From assembly GCA_937873555.1 (NCBI GenBank), contig CALMWN010000032.1:1-30575 (forward strand): 30,575 nt of DNA, written 5' to 3'. The notes under the pieces were generated by a model. That model saw only the letters and a program-made list of their open reading frames with translations. It was not told the origin of the DNA and did not search any database. The stretch's first letter is position 1, and the number at the start of each line of letters is the position of its first letter. Made by a program: the position numbers and the translations under genes. The DNA is from an uncultured Clostridia bacterium (GTDB lineage: Bacteria; Bacillota; Clostridia; Acetivibrionales; CALMWN01). Shown here in pieces: positions 7,515-15,504 of the stretch.

Positions 7515-9239
7515 ATGCCGGAAGAGGAAGGACAGATTTATCTTCATCCTGATATAAGGGGTCGGTTTATGATGGGAAACGACATTGATATGGTAAAGGT
7601 AGTGTTTTCTGACGGGAACGAGAGATTGGTCCCAAAGGGCATTTCGTTAAAAGAGCTGGGGGAATCTGTTGCAAAGGAATACAAATACACCATTGTAGCT
7701 GCAAAAGTGAATAATGATATAAAGGAACTGAACCTGCAATTGTTTTCCGACTGTAAGGTGGAATTCATTGACCTGTCTGATGAAGATGGGATGAGGATAT
7801 ACAGGCGAAGCCTGCATTTTATACTGATTAAAGCGGTGCATGAGCTGTTCCCGGACAGGAAGGTCATCATAGGGCATTCCATAAGCAAGGGTGTCTACTG
7901 CGAGATAAGAGGAGAAACAGATTTAAGAGAAGAAGAAGTAAAAGCAATCGAGGACAGGATGAGGAAGCTGGTAGAAGCCAAAGTGCCCTTTATAAAGAGG
8001 GTAATGACACTTGAGGATGCCAGGGACATATTCATGAAAAGAGGGAGAATGGACCGTTATCACGCAATTGAATACAGAAGCAAGCCCTATGTTACAATCT
8101 ATGACTGCGGAGGCCTTGAAGATTATTTTTACGGCTATATGGTACCTCACACAGGATATGCCAGGCTGTTTTCATTGAAATACTACTACCCGGGACTGAT
8201 AATGCTGTATCCTGACAAATCGGATCCTGAAGTTATACCTGAGTTTGCAGAGCAGAGGAAATTGTTCAATGTTTTTGTCGAATACAAGCGATGGGGTCAT
8301 ATACTCGGAGTTGACAATGTCGGAGCTCTTAACGACATTATAAAGGCCGGCAATATATGTGACTTCATGAGGGTATCCGAAGCCCTTCAGGAGAAAAAAA
8401 TCGCACAGATTGCAGATATGATATCCAACAGCCAGAATAAGAAGAGGATTGTACTGATATCCGGTCCGTCCTCATCAGGTAAGACGACTTTTGCAAACAG
8501 GCTTGCAATACAGCTTCGAGTGAATGGCTTAAGGCCTGTGACAATATCTCTTGATGATTATTTTGTCAGCAGGGAGCAGACTCCGAAGGACGAAAAGGGC
8601 GATTATGATTTCGAAGCACTGGAGGCAATTGATATACAGCTTTTCAACCACCACCTTGCGGAATTGATTTGCGGAAATCAAGTGGAAATACCGGTATTCA
8701 ACTTTCCGAACGGCTGCAGGGAGGATGTCGGTAGAAAACTGTGTATAGATGATGACCAGCTGCTTGTCATAGAAGGCATACATGGCCTCAATGAGAAACT
8801 CACAGCTACAATCGCCAGGGACAGCAAATTCAAGATTTACGTCAGCGCATTAACCTCAATGAATATAGATGACCACAACAGAATACCTTCAACCGATACG
8901 AGGATAATAAGGAGGATGGTACGGGACTTCCAGTTCAGGGGAAGCAGTGCTGTAAATACCATAAAGCGCTGGCCGTCTGTCCGCAGAGGAGAGGAAAAGA
9001 ATATTTTCCCGTTCCAGGAGGAAGCCGATATAATGTTTAACTCCTCTCTCATATTTGAGCTGGGTGTGTTAAAAACATTTGCAGAGCCTTTGCTGGCGGA
9101 AGTGGATGCCTCCCATCCCGGGTATTCCGAAGCCAAAAGGCTGTTGGAATTTTTAAGCTATCTGCTTCCGATAGATTCCAGGGAAATTCCTTTTAACTCC
9201 ATTATCAGGGAATTTATCGGAGGAAGCTGTTTTTATTAG
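7515..9239 (+). CDS. TGS domain / uridine kinase-like nucleoside kinase fusion
   Basis: A 574-residue fusion. Roughly residues 25-85 form a TGS domain, then there is a threonyl-tRNA-synthetase-like second domain (GHSISKGVYCEI region). The C-terminal half is a uridine kinase/phosphoribulokinase-type P-loop kinase with ISGPSSSGKTTFANRL, the LDDYF substrate loop, and VIEGIHGLN. Such fusions are common in Clostridia and Bacteroidetes and are annotated as nucleoside kinase; it presumably phosphorylates uridine/cytidine, but the substrate is not shown by sequence. ATG at 7515 has AGGG 6 nt upstream. ATG at 7569 has AAGGGG 7 nt upstream and is an equally good start that leaves the TGS domain whole. 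There is no obvious terminator before the next gene. Confidence 0.85.
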   Translation: MPEEEGQIYLHPDIRGRFMMGNDIDMVKVVFSDGNERLVPKGISLKELGESVAKEYKYTIVAAKVNNDIKELNLQLFSDCKVEFIDLSDEDGMRIYRRSLHFILIKAVHELFPDRKVIIGHSISKGVYCEIRGETDLREEEVKAIEDRMRKLVEAKVPFIKRVMTLEDARDIFMKRGRMDRYHAIEYRSKPYVTIYDCGGLEDYFYGYMVPHTGYARLFSLKYYYPGLIMLYPDKSDPEVIPEFAEQRKLFNVFVEYKRWGHILGVDNVGALNDIIKAGNICDFMRVSEALQEKKIAQIADMISNSQNKKRIVLISGPSSSGKTTFANRLAIQLRVNGLRPVTISLDDYFVSREQTPKDEKGDYDFEALEAIDIQLFNHHLAELICGNQVEIPVFNFPNGCREDVGRKLCIDDDQLLVIEGIHGLNEKLTATIARDSKFKIYVSALTSMNIDDHNRIPSTDTRIIRRMVRDFQFRGSSAVNTIKRWPSVRRGEEKNIFPFQEEADIMFNSSLIFELGVLKTFAEPLLAEVDASHPGYSEAKRLLEFLSYLLPIDSREIPFNSIIREFIGGSCFY

Positions 9240-9357
9240 GTCTGCGACTTGTGAAGGTGAAATTTGTTTGGCATTAAGCATTTAACCATGACCATGTGAA
9301 TAAATATAAGAGGTACGGGTCATGCATGTACACATAGTGGAGGGTGGAGGTTGCTCT

Positions 9358-10530
9358 ATGAAAAAGACAAGTATGCTTATTATTCTGTCAGCTATCCTGC
9401 TTTGCATCTATACAGTGTCTTTTGCCGAGGGAAGTGTAATTACCGAGGCTTCCGATGTTAAGGTTGTTTTTGACGGAAAGGCTGCCATGTATGGAAATGT
9501 TCCGATAATTGCAAATGACAGGATACTGCTGCCACTAAGAGATATACTGGGAAGTCTGGGAGTTTCAAATGAAGATATTGATAAAACCTGGAATGGGAAT
9601 GATCAAAGTATTACTGTAAAACATCAGATAACCAAAAACGGAAAAGCAGTGCCTGTAAAGATCAATCTGAAAGTGGACAGAAATGCCGCATTTGTCGATG
9701 ATTCTCCCGTGTTATTGGATACAGCTCCGGTTATGTACAATGACAGGGTTTACATACCGGCGAGATTTATTTCGCAAAGCCTCGGCAAAAAGGTGGTGTG
9801 GGAAGCTTCCACAAGTACCGTTATAATAAGGGATGAATCGGAATTCAACAGGGTAAGGGAAATCCTGCAGAAGTCCCGGACAGCTGCAAATGCAGCCGCA
9901 ACCATGAGCATGGATACTGAAATCAGCGCGGATATAAGCCAGTTTGGCAGAACTTTCGCCCTTTTATTGGATGGCAGGGGTGAAATGAATAAAACAGTAA
10001 AGCTTTTTCATATGGAGATAAAACCGGTTTCTGCACCAAACGATATGAGTTCGGAAATGTATCTTGCAAACGGTGTGAAATATTCAAAAGACCCATTTTC
10101 AGGAAAATGGGAGAAGAAAGCCCTTACAAACGATATGTATGATAATGAATTTGAGAACAAGGACATTTCGATGATAGTGAATTCAGACGACATATTTTGC
10201 GCGGGATTATCAGTTGCAGACAGTACAAATCCTGATGAAATTTTTCTCAAGGGCGATATATACCCGAATGGACTCATGAACCGGCTCAGTATAAATATCA
10301 GGCCTATCGAACGGTATGAACTGGGGAAGGGATATGCAGAACTGATATTGGACAAAAAAACATACCTTCCTAAAAAAATGTATTTTACAGCAAAAGGGAA
10401 TTTCGTTTCAGGAAGGGAGAAGCCTGAACTTTCACTTAAGGTCAATGTGCTATATGGGGCATATAATGGAAAACAGGATATAGTTGTACCTGATGATGCA
10501 GTGAATAGCGCAGCTGAGACTGAAAAATAA
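9358..10530 (+). CDS. Exported copper amine oxidase N-terminal domain protein
   Basis: A 390-residue protein starting MKKTSMLIILSAILL, a signal peptide probably cut after VSFA. ATG 9358 has a strong GGGTGGAGG SD; the upstream ATG at 9322 is rejected. Residues ~25-165 hold two copper-amine-oxidase-N repeats (IIANDRILLPLRDILGSLG and VMYNDRVYIPARFISQSLG), a fold used as a surface or cell-wall module in Clostridia that does not by itself bind copper. The C-terminal ~210 residues are beta-rich and resemble the lipoprotein-like LolA/DUF6612 type of domain (residues with VKLFHMEIK, YLANGVKYSKD, GKWEKK); that match is tentative. Function unknown, probably at the cell surface. Confidence 0.8.
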   Translation: MKKTSMLIILSAILLCIYTVSFAEGSVITEASDVKVVFDGKAAMYGNVPIIANDRILLPLRDILGSLGVSNEDIDKTWNGNDQSITVKHQITKNGKAVPVKINLKVDRNAAFVDDSPVLLDTAPVMYNDRVYIPARFISQSLGKKVVWEASTSTVIIRDESEFNRVREILQKSRTAANAAATMSMDTEISADISQFGRTFALLLDGRGEMNKTVKLFHMEIKPVSAPNDMSSEMYLANGVKYSKDPFSGKWEKKALTNDMYDNEFENKDISMIVNSDDIFCAGLSVADSTNPDEIFLKGDIYPNGLMNRLSINIRPIERYELGKGYAELILDKKTYLPKKMYFTAKGNFVSGREKPELSLKVNVLYGAYNGKQDIVVPDDAVNSAAETEK

Positions 10531-10539
10531 AAGGACTGA

Positions 10540-10557
10540 TTGTTAATTATATAACAA
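10540..10557 (+). promoter_or_regulatory. Predicted Rex operator
   Basis: TTGTTAATTATATAACAA matches the clostridial Rex consensus TTGTTAANNNNTTAACAA (from memory) at 13 of 14 fixed positions; only position 12 differs. It overlaps the -35 box and spacer of the promoter. A second small palindrome (ATAACA-ATA-TGTTAT, 10551-10565) overlaps it and reaches into the -10. A NAD(H)-sensing Rex repressor would block polymerase here. Confidence 0.65.
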
Positions 10558-10568
10558 TATGTTATAAT
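10540..10568 (+). promoter_or_regulatory. SigA-type promoter of the DRTGG-hydrogenase operon
   Basis: TTGTTA (10540-10545), a 17-bp spacer and TATAAT (10563-10568), about 30 nt before the start codon of the first gene, which has the SD AAGGGG. Confidence 0.8.
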
Positions 10569-10597
10569 TATTTTGGAATTTTTTAAGGGGTGCTGAC

Positions 10598-10951
10598 ATG
10601 AAAGTAAGGGATATCATCGGGCTGCTTGATGCAGAGCTTTTAGCCGGCAGTGAAAATCTTGATATGGAGGTTTGTTCCGCATTCGGATCTGATTTGATGA
10701 GCGATGTAATGGCCTACGTGAAGGATAATGTCCTGCTGCTTACAGGTCTTGTAAGTCCTCAGGTTGTGCGTACTGCCGAAATGATGGATATCAAGGTGAT
10801 CGCATTTGTAAGAGGTAAAAACCCCGGTCGGAATATTTTGGAGCTTGCAGATGAAAAGGGCATTACGGTCATCTCTACGAAAAATACAATGTACATATCC
10901 TGCGGAAAGCTATATAATGCAGGACTTACCGGCAGAGGTGTGTGGGAATGA
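10598..10951 (+). CDS. DRTGG domain protein (first of two)
   Basis: A 117-residue small cytosolic protein that matches the DRTGG-domain proteins found next to hydrogenase genes in Clostridia and Thermotogae. It has an N-terminal VRDIIGLLDAELLAG segment and a central LLTGLVSPQVVRTAEMMDIKVIAFVRGK segment (shown in two parts: LLTGLVSPQVVRTAEMM, DIKVIAFVRGK). DRTGG domains are related to CBS-like ligand-sensing modules and also occur in phosphotransacetylases; the ligand is unknown. The stop overlaps the next start as ATGA. It is the first gene of a five-gene operon and a distant paralogue of the gene at 12764. Confidence 0.82.
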   Translation: MKVRDIIGLLDAELLAGSENLDMEVCSAFGSDLMSDVMAYVKDNVLLLTGLVSPQVVRTAEMMDIKVIAFVRGKNPGRNILELADEKGITVISTKNTMYISCGKLYNAGLTGRGVWE

Positions 10952-11373
10952 ATGAAAACAGCGTAAAACTGCATTATGATATACCGGCTTACGACCTCAC
11001 AACTGCAGGAGAGGCTTCCAGCAGTGTGAAGAGGAAGCTGACACAGCTTGGAGTAAATCCTGTCTCAATAAAGAAAGCCGCGGTTGCCATGTATGAAGCA
11101 GAAATCAATGCGGTAATACATGCCGGCGGTGGAAGCGCAGAAGTGGAAATCGGAAGAAACGGAATAACTATTGAGATACTGGATAATGGGCCGGGAATAA
11201 CAGATATAGACCTGGCGATGCAGGAAGGTTATTCAACTGCGACGGATATTGTCAGAGAAATGGGCTTTGGAGCAGGTATGGGACTGCCAAATATGAAAAG
11301 GTATGCAGATGAGTTGGATATCAGGTCGGAACCGGGCATAGGCACTGCTGTTAAAATAGTTGTGAATTTTTGA
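10948..11373 (+). CDS. HATPase_c_2 ATP-binding protein, anti-sigma/RsbT-like
   Basis: A 141-residue GHKL ATPase domain without a dimerisation or receiver domain, as in anti-sigma serine kinases (RsbW, RsbT, SpoIIAB). The N-box residues E and N are in MYEAEINAVIHA, the G1 box is DNGPGI and the G2 box is GFGAGMGLPNMKRYAD. All ATP-binding motifs are intact, so it is probably an active kinase or switch protein. ATG 10948 overlaps the stop of the DRTGG gene and has AGAGGTG 7-8 nt upstream; the GTG at 10942 is less likely. Its place between DRTGG and the hydrogenase-like gene suggests it relays the signal from the iron-sulfur sensor; its protein target is not known. Confidence 0.85.
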   Translation: MNENSVKLHYDIPAYDLTTAGEASSSVKRKLTQLGVNPVSIKKAAVAMYEAEINAVIHAGGGSAEVEIGRNGITIEILDNGPGITDIDLAMQEGYSTATDIVREMGFGAGMGLPNMKRYADELDIRSEPGIGTAVKIVVNF

Positions 11374-11405
11374 GCCAGGTTTTATTTGATTCAGGTGGTG
11401 ATTTG

Positions 11406-12728
11406 ATGGGGACATATTTTCATTCTGTGACTCTGGATGAGGAAAAATGCAGAGGTTGTACAAATTGCATAAAAAGATGCCCGACGGAGGCCATAAGGGT
11501 AAGAAAAAGCAAGGCGAGGATCATAGACGAAAGGTGCATAGACTGTGGAGAATGCATAAGAATATGCCCGCATCATGCAAAGAAGGCAATAACCGACCCA
11601 TTAGAGTCTGTAAACAGGTTCAGGTACAGAGCTGCCATCCCTGCACCTACTCTTTATTCACAATTCAAGGAGGTTTCTTCAAGGAATAAAATTCTCACAG
11701 CCTTGAAGGCCCTCGGATTTGATGACGTTTACGAGGTTGCCAGGGCTGCAGAGGTTGTTACCGCTGCAACAAGGGAACTCGTTGGAAAGCCCGGCTGGAA
11801 AAAGCCGCTTATTTCCTCTGCGTGCCCTGCGGTTGTCAGGCTTATACAGGTGAGATTTCCAGGGCTTATTGATAATATTGTCAAACTTGAATCACCCATG
11901 GAGGTCGCGGCCAGGATTGTCAAAAGCGAAGCTGCAAAATCAAAGGGGCTGAAACCTGAAGATATGGGAGTGTTTTTCATTACACCTTGCGCTGCAAAGG
12001 CTACCAGTGTGAAGGCACCTTATGAAAAAGAAAAATCTTTTGTTGATGGAGCCATTTCTATCAAGGATATTTATCTGAAAATGCTGTCGAGTCTTCAGGG
12101 CGTCGCAGCTGAAGAAAACCTGGAACAGGCAGGTTATGAAGGTATACGATGGGCGAATTCGGGAGGGGAAGGCCTTGCTCTGGGAAATGACAGATTCCTG
12201 GCAGTTGATGGAATTCATAATGTGATAACGATATTCGAAGAAATTGAGAATGACAGGCTGGAGGACGTGGAATTTATTGAAGCTCTTGCCTGTACAGGAG
12301 GCTGCCTGGGGGGCCCGCTGACCGTCGAAAACCTCTATGTTGCAAAGACAAGGCTTAAAAAATTCATTGATGAGGCAAAAGAAAAGGCAGTAACCGAGGG
12401 TATACGGAAAACTCCCTGCAATGATCTTGCCTGGACAGGAAATGTCGAATATAAACCTGTAATGAAACTTGACAGTGATATGGAGAAAGCCATGAAAAAG
12501 CTGGAGGCTCTTGAACTTATCAACAGGGAGCTGCCCGGACTTGATTGCGGGGCATGCGGTGCTCCAAGCTGCAGAGCTTTAGCGGAGGATATAGTGAGAG
12601 AAATTGCAAACGAAGCCGACTGTATATTCAAGCTGCGTGAAAAGGTGAGGGATCTGGCAACACAGATGATGGAACTCGAAGCAAAAATGCCTCCGGTCAT
12701 GGATAAAAGTACTGAAAATGTCAAATAG
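11406..12728 (+). CDS. [FeFe]-hydrogenase-like iron-sulfur protein, probable sensor
   Basis: A 440-residue protein. Residues 15-25 and 44-54 are two CxxCxxCxxxC [4Fe-4S] motifs. Residues ~75-325 are the large-subunit C-terminal hydrogenase domain. Its H-cluster cysteines are present (C140 in SSACPAV, C195 in TPCAAK, C296 and C300 in LACTGGC), but the neighbouring proton-relay cysteine of catalytic HydA (TSCCP) is alanine 139. Residues 381-406 form a further Cys4 motif (CGACGAPSC plus C406). Loss of that cysteine is reported for putative sensory [FeFe]-hydrogenases (groups C/D), so H2 or redox sensing is more likely than bulk H2 production. ATG 11406 has AGGTGG 7 nt upstream; TTG 11370 is rejected. 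Central gene of the operon. Confidence 0.87.
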   Translation: MGTYFHSVTLDEEKCRGCTNCIKRCPTEAIRVRKSKARIIDERCIDCGECIRICPHHAKKAITDPLESVNRFRYRAAIPAPTLYSQFKEVSSRNKILTALKALGFDDVYEVARAAEVVTAATRELVGKPGWKKPLISSACPAVVRLIQVRFPGLIDNIVKLESPMEVAARIVKSEAAKSKGLKPEDMGVFFITPCAAKATSVKAPYEKEKSFVDGAISIKDIYLKMLSSLQGVAAEENLEQAGYEGIRWANSGGEGLALGNDRFLAVDGIHNVITIFEEIENDRLEDVEFIEALACTGGCLGGPLTVENLYVAKTRLKKFIDEAKEKAVTEGIRKTPCNDLAWTGNVEYKPVMKLDSDMEKAMKKLEALELINRELPGLDCGACGAPSCRALAEDIVREIANEADCIFKLREKVRDLATQMMELEAKMPPVMDKSTENVK

Positions 12729-12763
12729 GCCATGATAAAGCCGGTATGAGGGGATGATACAAA

Positions 12764-13108
12764 ATGGACGTAAGAGAGTTTGCCGCTAAAACAGGTTTGC
12801 GTATATTGACTGGCGAAGCCGGACTGGGGAAGGAAGTCTCAGGGGTATACACCGGAGATCTTTTGAGCTGGGTGATGTCACATGCGGATAAGGGCGATGC
12901 CTGGATAACGGTTCATACCCACCTCAACATTATTGCAGTTGCGCAGCTGACAGAGATTTCCTGCATAATTATCCCTGAAGGGATATGCGTTGAGGAAGCC
13001 ACTTTAAAAAAAGCGGTTCACGAAGCCGTGCCCATATTGGGAAGCCCAATGAGTTCCTACCATATTTGCTGTAAGGCATATGAGGTGTTCGGGAATAACG
13101 GAGGATAA
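12764..13108 (+). CDS. DRTGG domain protein (second of two)
   Basis: A 114-residue protein of the same family as the gene at 10598, with the motif GVYTGDLLSWVMSHA near residue 30, followed by WITVHTHLNIIAVAQLTEI. It is diverged from the first copy, so the duplication is old. The start ATG follows a GAGGGG-type SD. It sits 35 bp after the hydrogenase-like gene and 36 bp before the PHP gene. Paired DRTGG proteins flanking a sensory hydrogenase are a recurring arrangement in Clostridia; the ligand is unknown. Confidence 0.8.
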   Translation: MDVREFAAKTGLRILTGEAGLGKEVSGVYTGDLLSWVMSHADKGDAWITVHTHLNIIAVAQLTEISCIIIPEGICVEEATLKKAVHEAVPILGSPMSSYHICCKAYEVFGNNGG

Positions 13109-13144
13109 GGCTTTGTAAACGTAAAACCGGTTCCGGAGGTTTAA

Positions 13145-13855
13145 ATGAGGTTTGCTACGGACTTGCACATTCACACTGCACTGTCTCCCTGCTCGGACAA
13201 GGATATGACACCGAACAATATAGTGAATATGGCATGCCTGAAAGGTCTTGACATTATTGCCATTACAGACCACAATTCTGCAGAGAATGTACAGGCTGTC
13301 ATCAAAAGCGCTTCCGGCAAAAAGCTGGTTGTAGTTCCAGGCATGGAGGTGGAGACGAAGGAAGAGGTCCACTTGGTGTGCCTTTTTCCATCCTTTGATT
13401 CTGCACTGAGGATGCAGGATATAATCCATGCTGCATTACCGGACCGCAGGAACAGGGAAGACATATTTGGAAGACAACTGATAATGGACGAGCATGACGG
13501 AATACTCTCCGAGTCGGTAAGATTTTTGCTGACAGCAGCAAATATCAGCATTAAAGATGTCGTCAATGCAGTTTTGGAAATGGGGGGAGCTGTCATACCC
13601 GCGCATGCTGACAGGACCTCCTGCAGTATAATTTCCAATCTGGGCATCATGCCTGAATATCCTGATATTAAATATCTCGAACTGTCAAAAGGATGCAGTA
13701 CGAAAGAATTCCTGCAAAAATATCCTTATCTTTACGGATATGAATTTATAAAATCTTCAGATGCTCACAGACTTGGTGATATTCTTGAGAGAGAAGACTT
13801 TATAGATTTGCCTGAACTCAGTATTTCCTGTCTGTTGAATGCCTTGAGGAAATAA
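13145..13855 (+). CDS. PHP domain metal-dependent phosphoesterase
   Basis: A 236-residue PHP-family protein with all metal-binding motifs: HIH in ATDLHIHT near the N-terminus, ITDHN, the glutamate of PGMEVE, PAHAD and SSDAHRLGD near the C-terminus. The family includes polymerase-associated phosphatases, histidinol phosphatases and AMP/RNA 3'-5' phosphoesterases; the substrate here is unknown. SD GGAGG lies 5 nt before the ATG. It is the last gene of the DRTGG/HATPase/hydrogenase-like operon, where a PHP protein is often found, so a role in ending the signal by hydrolysis is possible but only inferred. There is no clear terminator after it. Confidence 0.87.
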   Translation: MRFATDLHIHTALSPCSDKDMTPNNIVNMACLKGLDIIAITDHNSAENVQAVIKSASGKKLVVVPGMEVETKEEVHLVCLFPSFDSALRMQDIIHAALPDRRNREDIFGRQLIMDEHDGILSESVRFLLTAANISIKDVVNAVLEMGGAVIPAHADRTSCSIISNLGIMPEYPDIKYLELSKGCSTKEFLQKYPYLYGYEFIKSSDAHRLGDILEREDFIDLPELSISCLLNALRK

Positions 13856-13885
13856 ATGCAATGAAAATTAAAGGAATATTTTATA

Positions 13886-13916
13886 TTTGAAATAGCCTCC
13901 TTATTTATTGTATAAT
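13886..13916 (+). promoter_or_regulatory. Promoter before the polysaccharide deacetylase leader
   Basis: Approximate: TTGAAA, an 18-bp spacer and TATAAT ending near 13916. Transcription would start near 13920, leaving a leader of about 260 nt. Confidence 0.6.
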
Positions 13917-13919
13917 TGA

Positions 13920-14180
13920 ATCGCAAGGAACCCAATTGAATAGAAAGCCTTACGGTTTATAGACAGAGAATACAACAGCGGCGTATGGGCCGCTGCAGGA
14001 GGAACTTCGTAATTCGATATAGGCTTGGAGCACACCTGTAAAGAAAAAAGAATGTCAAATTGTCACGGAAGCAGTTTGCGTGATCCTTTCAGCTATAATG
14101 CGTAAGAGCATTTCATAAATTATATGAAGAGGCTTTCATTCTATGTGGGTTCCACATACATAATATTGGAGTGTTTGCAA
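13920..14180 (+). ncRNA. Candidate structured 5' leader (unassigned)
   Basis: About 260 nt lie between the promoter and the deacetylase start. Visible pairings are a 7-bp GC stem CAGCGGC (13976-13982) / GCCGCTG (13989-13995) and a stem AAGCCT / AGGCTT closing around it. A TCACG...CGTGA hairpin also lies near 14070. There is no clear terminator. It matches none of the common riboswitch cores I checked by eye (c-di-GMP-I/II, c-di-AMP, lysine, glycine, SAM, preQ1). Confidence 0.3.
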
Positions 14181-15284
14181 ATGACAAAATATCTGGCAAT
14201 TTTTCTGGCAGTATCAATTTCTGTATCAGTTTTATTCTCGGGATGTTCGAACAGTCAAAAGCTGGCTAAGGCTGATGATGGAGCAAGGGCTCAGGTCACA
14301 GCTTCTTCGACGCCTTCCGCCACACCCACAGCCAAGGCAACCGAAACGCCAAAACCTACAGTGGATTTAGCCAAAGTAAAACCAAATGAAGACGGCAAAA
14401 TAATGGTGGTCATGTTCCACAATTTTGTGCAGTCGTTTACGCCCAAGCCGGGGGACAATGGAGAATATACCACTACCTTCGATGATTTCAGAAAACTTTT
14501 GCCCATGCTGTATGACAAGGGCTACAGGCTGATAAATGTCAATGACTATTTGAACAATAACATCAATGTTGCTGCAGGGTGCATTCCAATGATGTTCACA
14601 TTTGATGACGGCACAGCAGGGCAATTCAATCTGGTGGAGGAAAATGGAAAGTTGGTGGCAAACAAACAGTCGGCAGTAGGAATATTGGAGGAATTCAATA
14701 GGACCCATCCCGATTTCGGACTTAAGGCCACCTTCTATGTGAATCTTGGGCTTAATACCTTTGAAGGGAAGGGAACTGTTGCTGACAGGTTGAAATACCT
14801 GGTTGATGAAGGGTTTGAAATAGGGAACCATACCATGACCCACATACATCTGAATGAGCAGAAATCTGCGGATAACATAATCAAGGAAGTGGGAGGCAAC
14901 CAGAAGAAAATGCTGGAACTGATACCCGGATATCAGATGAAGACTTTGGCACTTCCCTTCGGGCAGGCAACAAAGGACCTGCAGGGGTATGTGGTAAAAG
15001 GCGAATATAGCGGAGTCAAGTATGAGAATTTTGCATTGATGGAAGTGGGCGCGGGTCCCACAATGTCACCGGTAAGCAAAAAATCCAATCCATTATCCAT
15101 GAGCCGTGTAAGGGCAACGGGTATGAAACCGGTAGACTGCGATCTCGGCTGGTGGCTCCCGAGACTCAGCAGGGATGACCAGTATATCAGCGATGGTGAT
15201 CCAAATACCGTGACAGTTCCAAAATCAAAAGAAGCTGATGTTGACAAAGACAGACTGAAGGGCAAACAATTGGTTATTTATTAG
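14181..15284 (+). CDS. Polysaccharide deacetylase (NodB/CE4) lipoprotein
   Basis: A 367-residue lipoprotein: MTKYLAIFLAVSISVSVLF then a lipobox-like FSGC, a Thr/Pro-rich spacer (STPSATPTAKATETPKPT) and a CE4 deacetylase domain. The catalytic/metal-binding motif is FTFDDG (Asp pair) and the histidine motif is GNHTMTH; ALPFGQA follows. CE4 enzymes remove acetyl groups from peptidoglycan, chitin or xylan; the lipid anchor favours cell-wall or extracellular polysaccharide. ATG 14181 has GGAG 9 nt upstream and gives the signal peptide directly; ATG 14124 would put 19 unlikely residues before it. Monocistronic, with the terminator at 15346-15382. Confidence 0.87.
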   Translation: MTKYLAIFLAVSISVSVLFSGCSNSQKLAKADDGARAQVTASSTPSATPTAKATETPKPTVDLAKVKPNEDGKIMVVMFHNFVQSFTPKPGDNGEYTTTFDDFRKLLPMLYDKGYRLINVNDYLNNNINVAAGCIPMMFTFDDGTAGQFNLVEENGKLVANKQSAVGILEEFNRTHPDFGLKATFYVNLGLNTFEGKGTVADRLKYLVDEGFEIGNHTMTHIHLNEQKSADNIIKEVGGNQKKMLELIPGYQMKTLALPFGQATKDLQGYVVKGEYSGVKYENFALMEVGAGPTMSPVSKKSNPLSMSRVRATGMKPVDCDLGWWLPRLSRDDQYISDGDPNTVTVPKSKEADVDKDRLKGKQLVIY

Positions 15285-15345
15285 AAAGCAGGAAAGTAGA
15301 GAATAGAGAATACTTTTCCAACGCTTAAATTAGAACATAGAATAT

Positions 15346-15382
15346 AAAGCCCCGTGGAACAAAAACTCCAAGGGACTTTTTT
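15346..15382 (+). terminator. Terminator of the deacetylase gene
   Basis: Stem arms AAAGCCCCGTGGA (15346-15358) and TCCAAGGGACTTT (15367-15379), 13 bp with two mismatches, followed by TTTTTT. Confidence 0.7.
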
Positions 15383-15395
15383 CTGTTTAAACCAT

Positions 15396-15504
15396 GGGGA
15401 CGCTTCTCAAATATTTACAGATATTATCCATTTGTCTCTGCGAAAAGTGGTTCATTAAAGGGATTCCAGCCAAAATACATGTTAATTATTTGAGAAGCGT
15501 CCCC
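15396..15504. repeat. 109-bp REP/REPIN-like inverted repeat
   Basis: An 18-bp perfect arm GGGGACGCTTCTCAAATA (15396-15413) and its reverse complement (15487-15504), with 73 nt between. The GGGGACG... end resembles the termini I recall around Firmicute REP-associated tyrosine transposases. It lies in a noncoding gap and is followed by nine T residues, so it may also end transcription. Confidence 0.5.

Noticed and set aside
11370..11405. TTG start for the hydrogenase-like gene
   Set aside because: The ATG at 11406 has a good SD (AGGTGG) and leads directly into the iron-sulfur motifs.
13920..14120. Leader of the deacetylase gene as a c-di-AMP (ydaO) or c-di-GMP riboswitch
   Set aside because: It has a GGAACCCAATT segment, but the other conserved ydaO blocks and the c-di-GMP core GACGCAAAGCC are absent.
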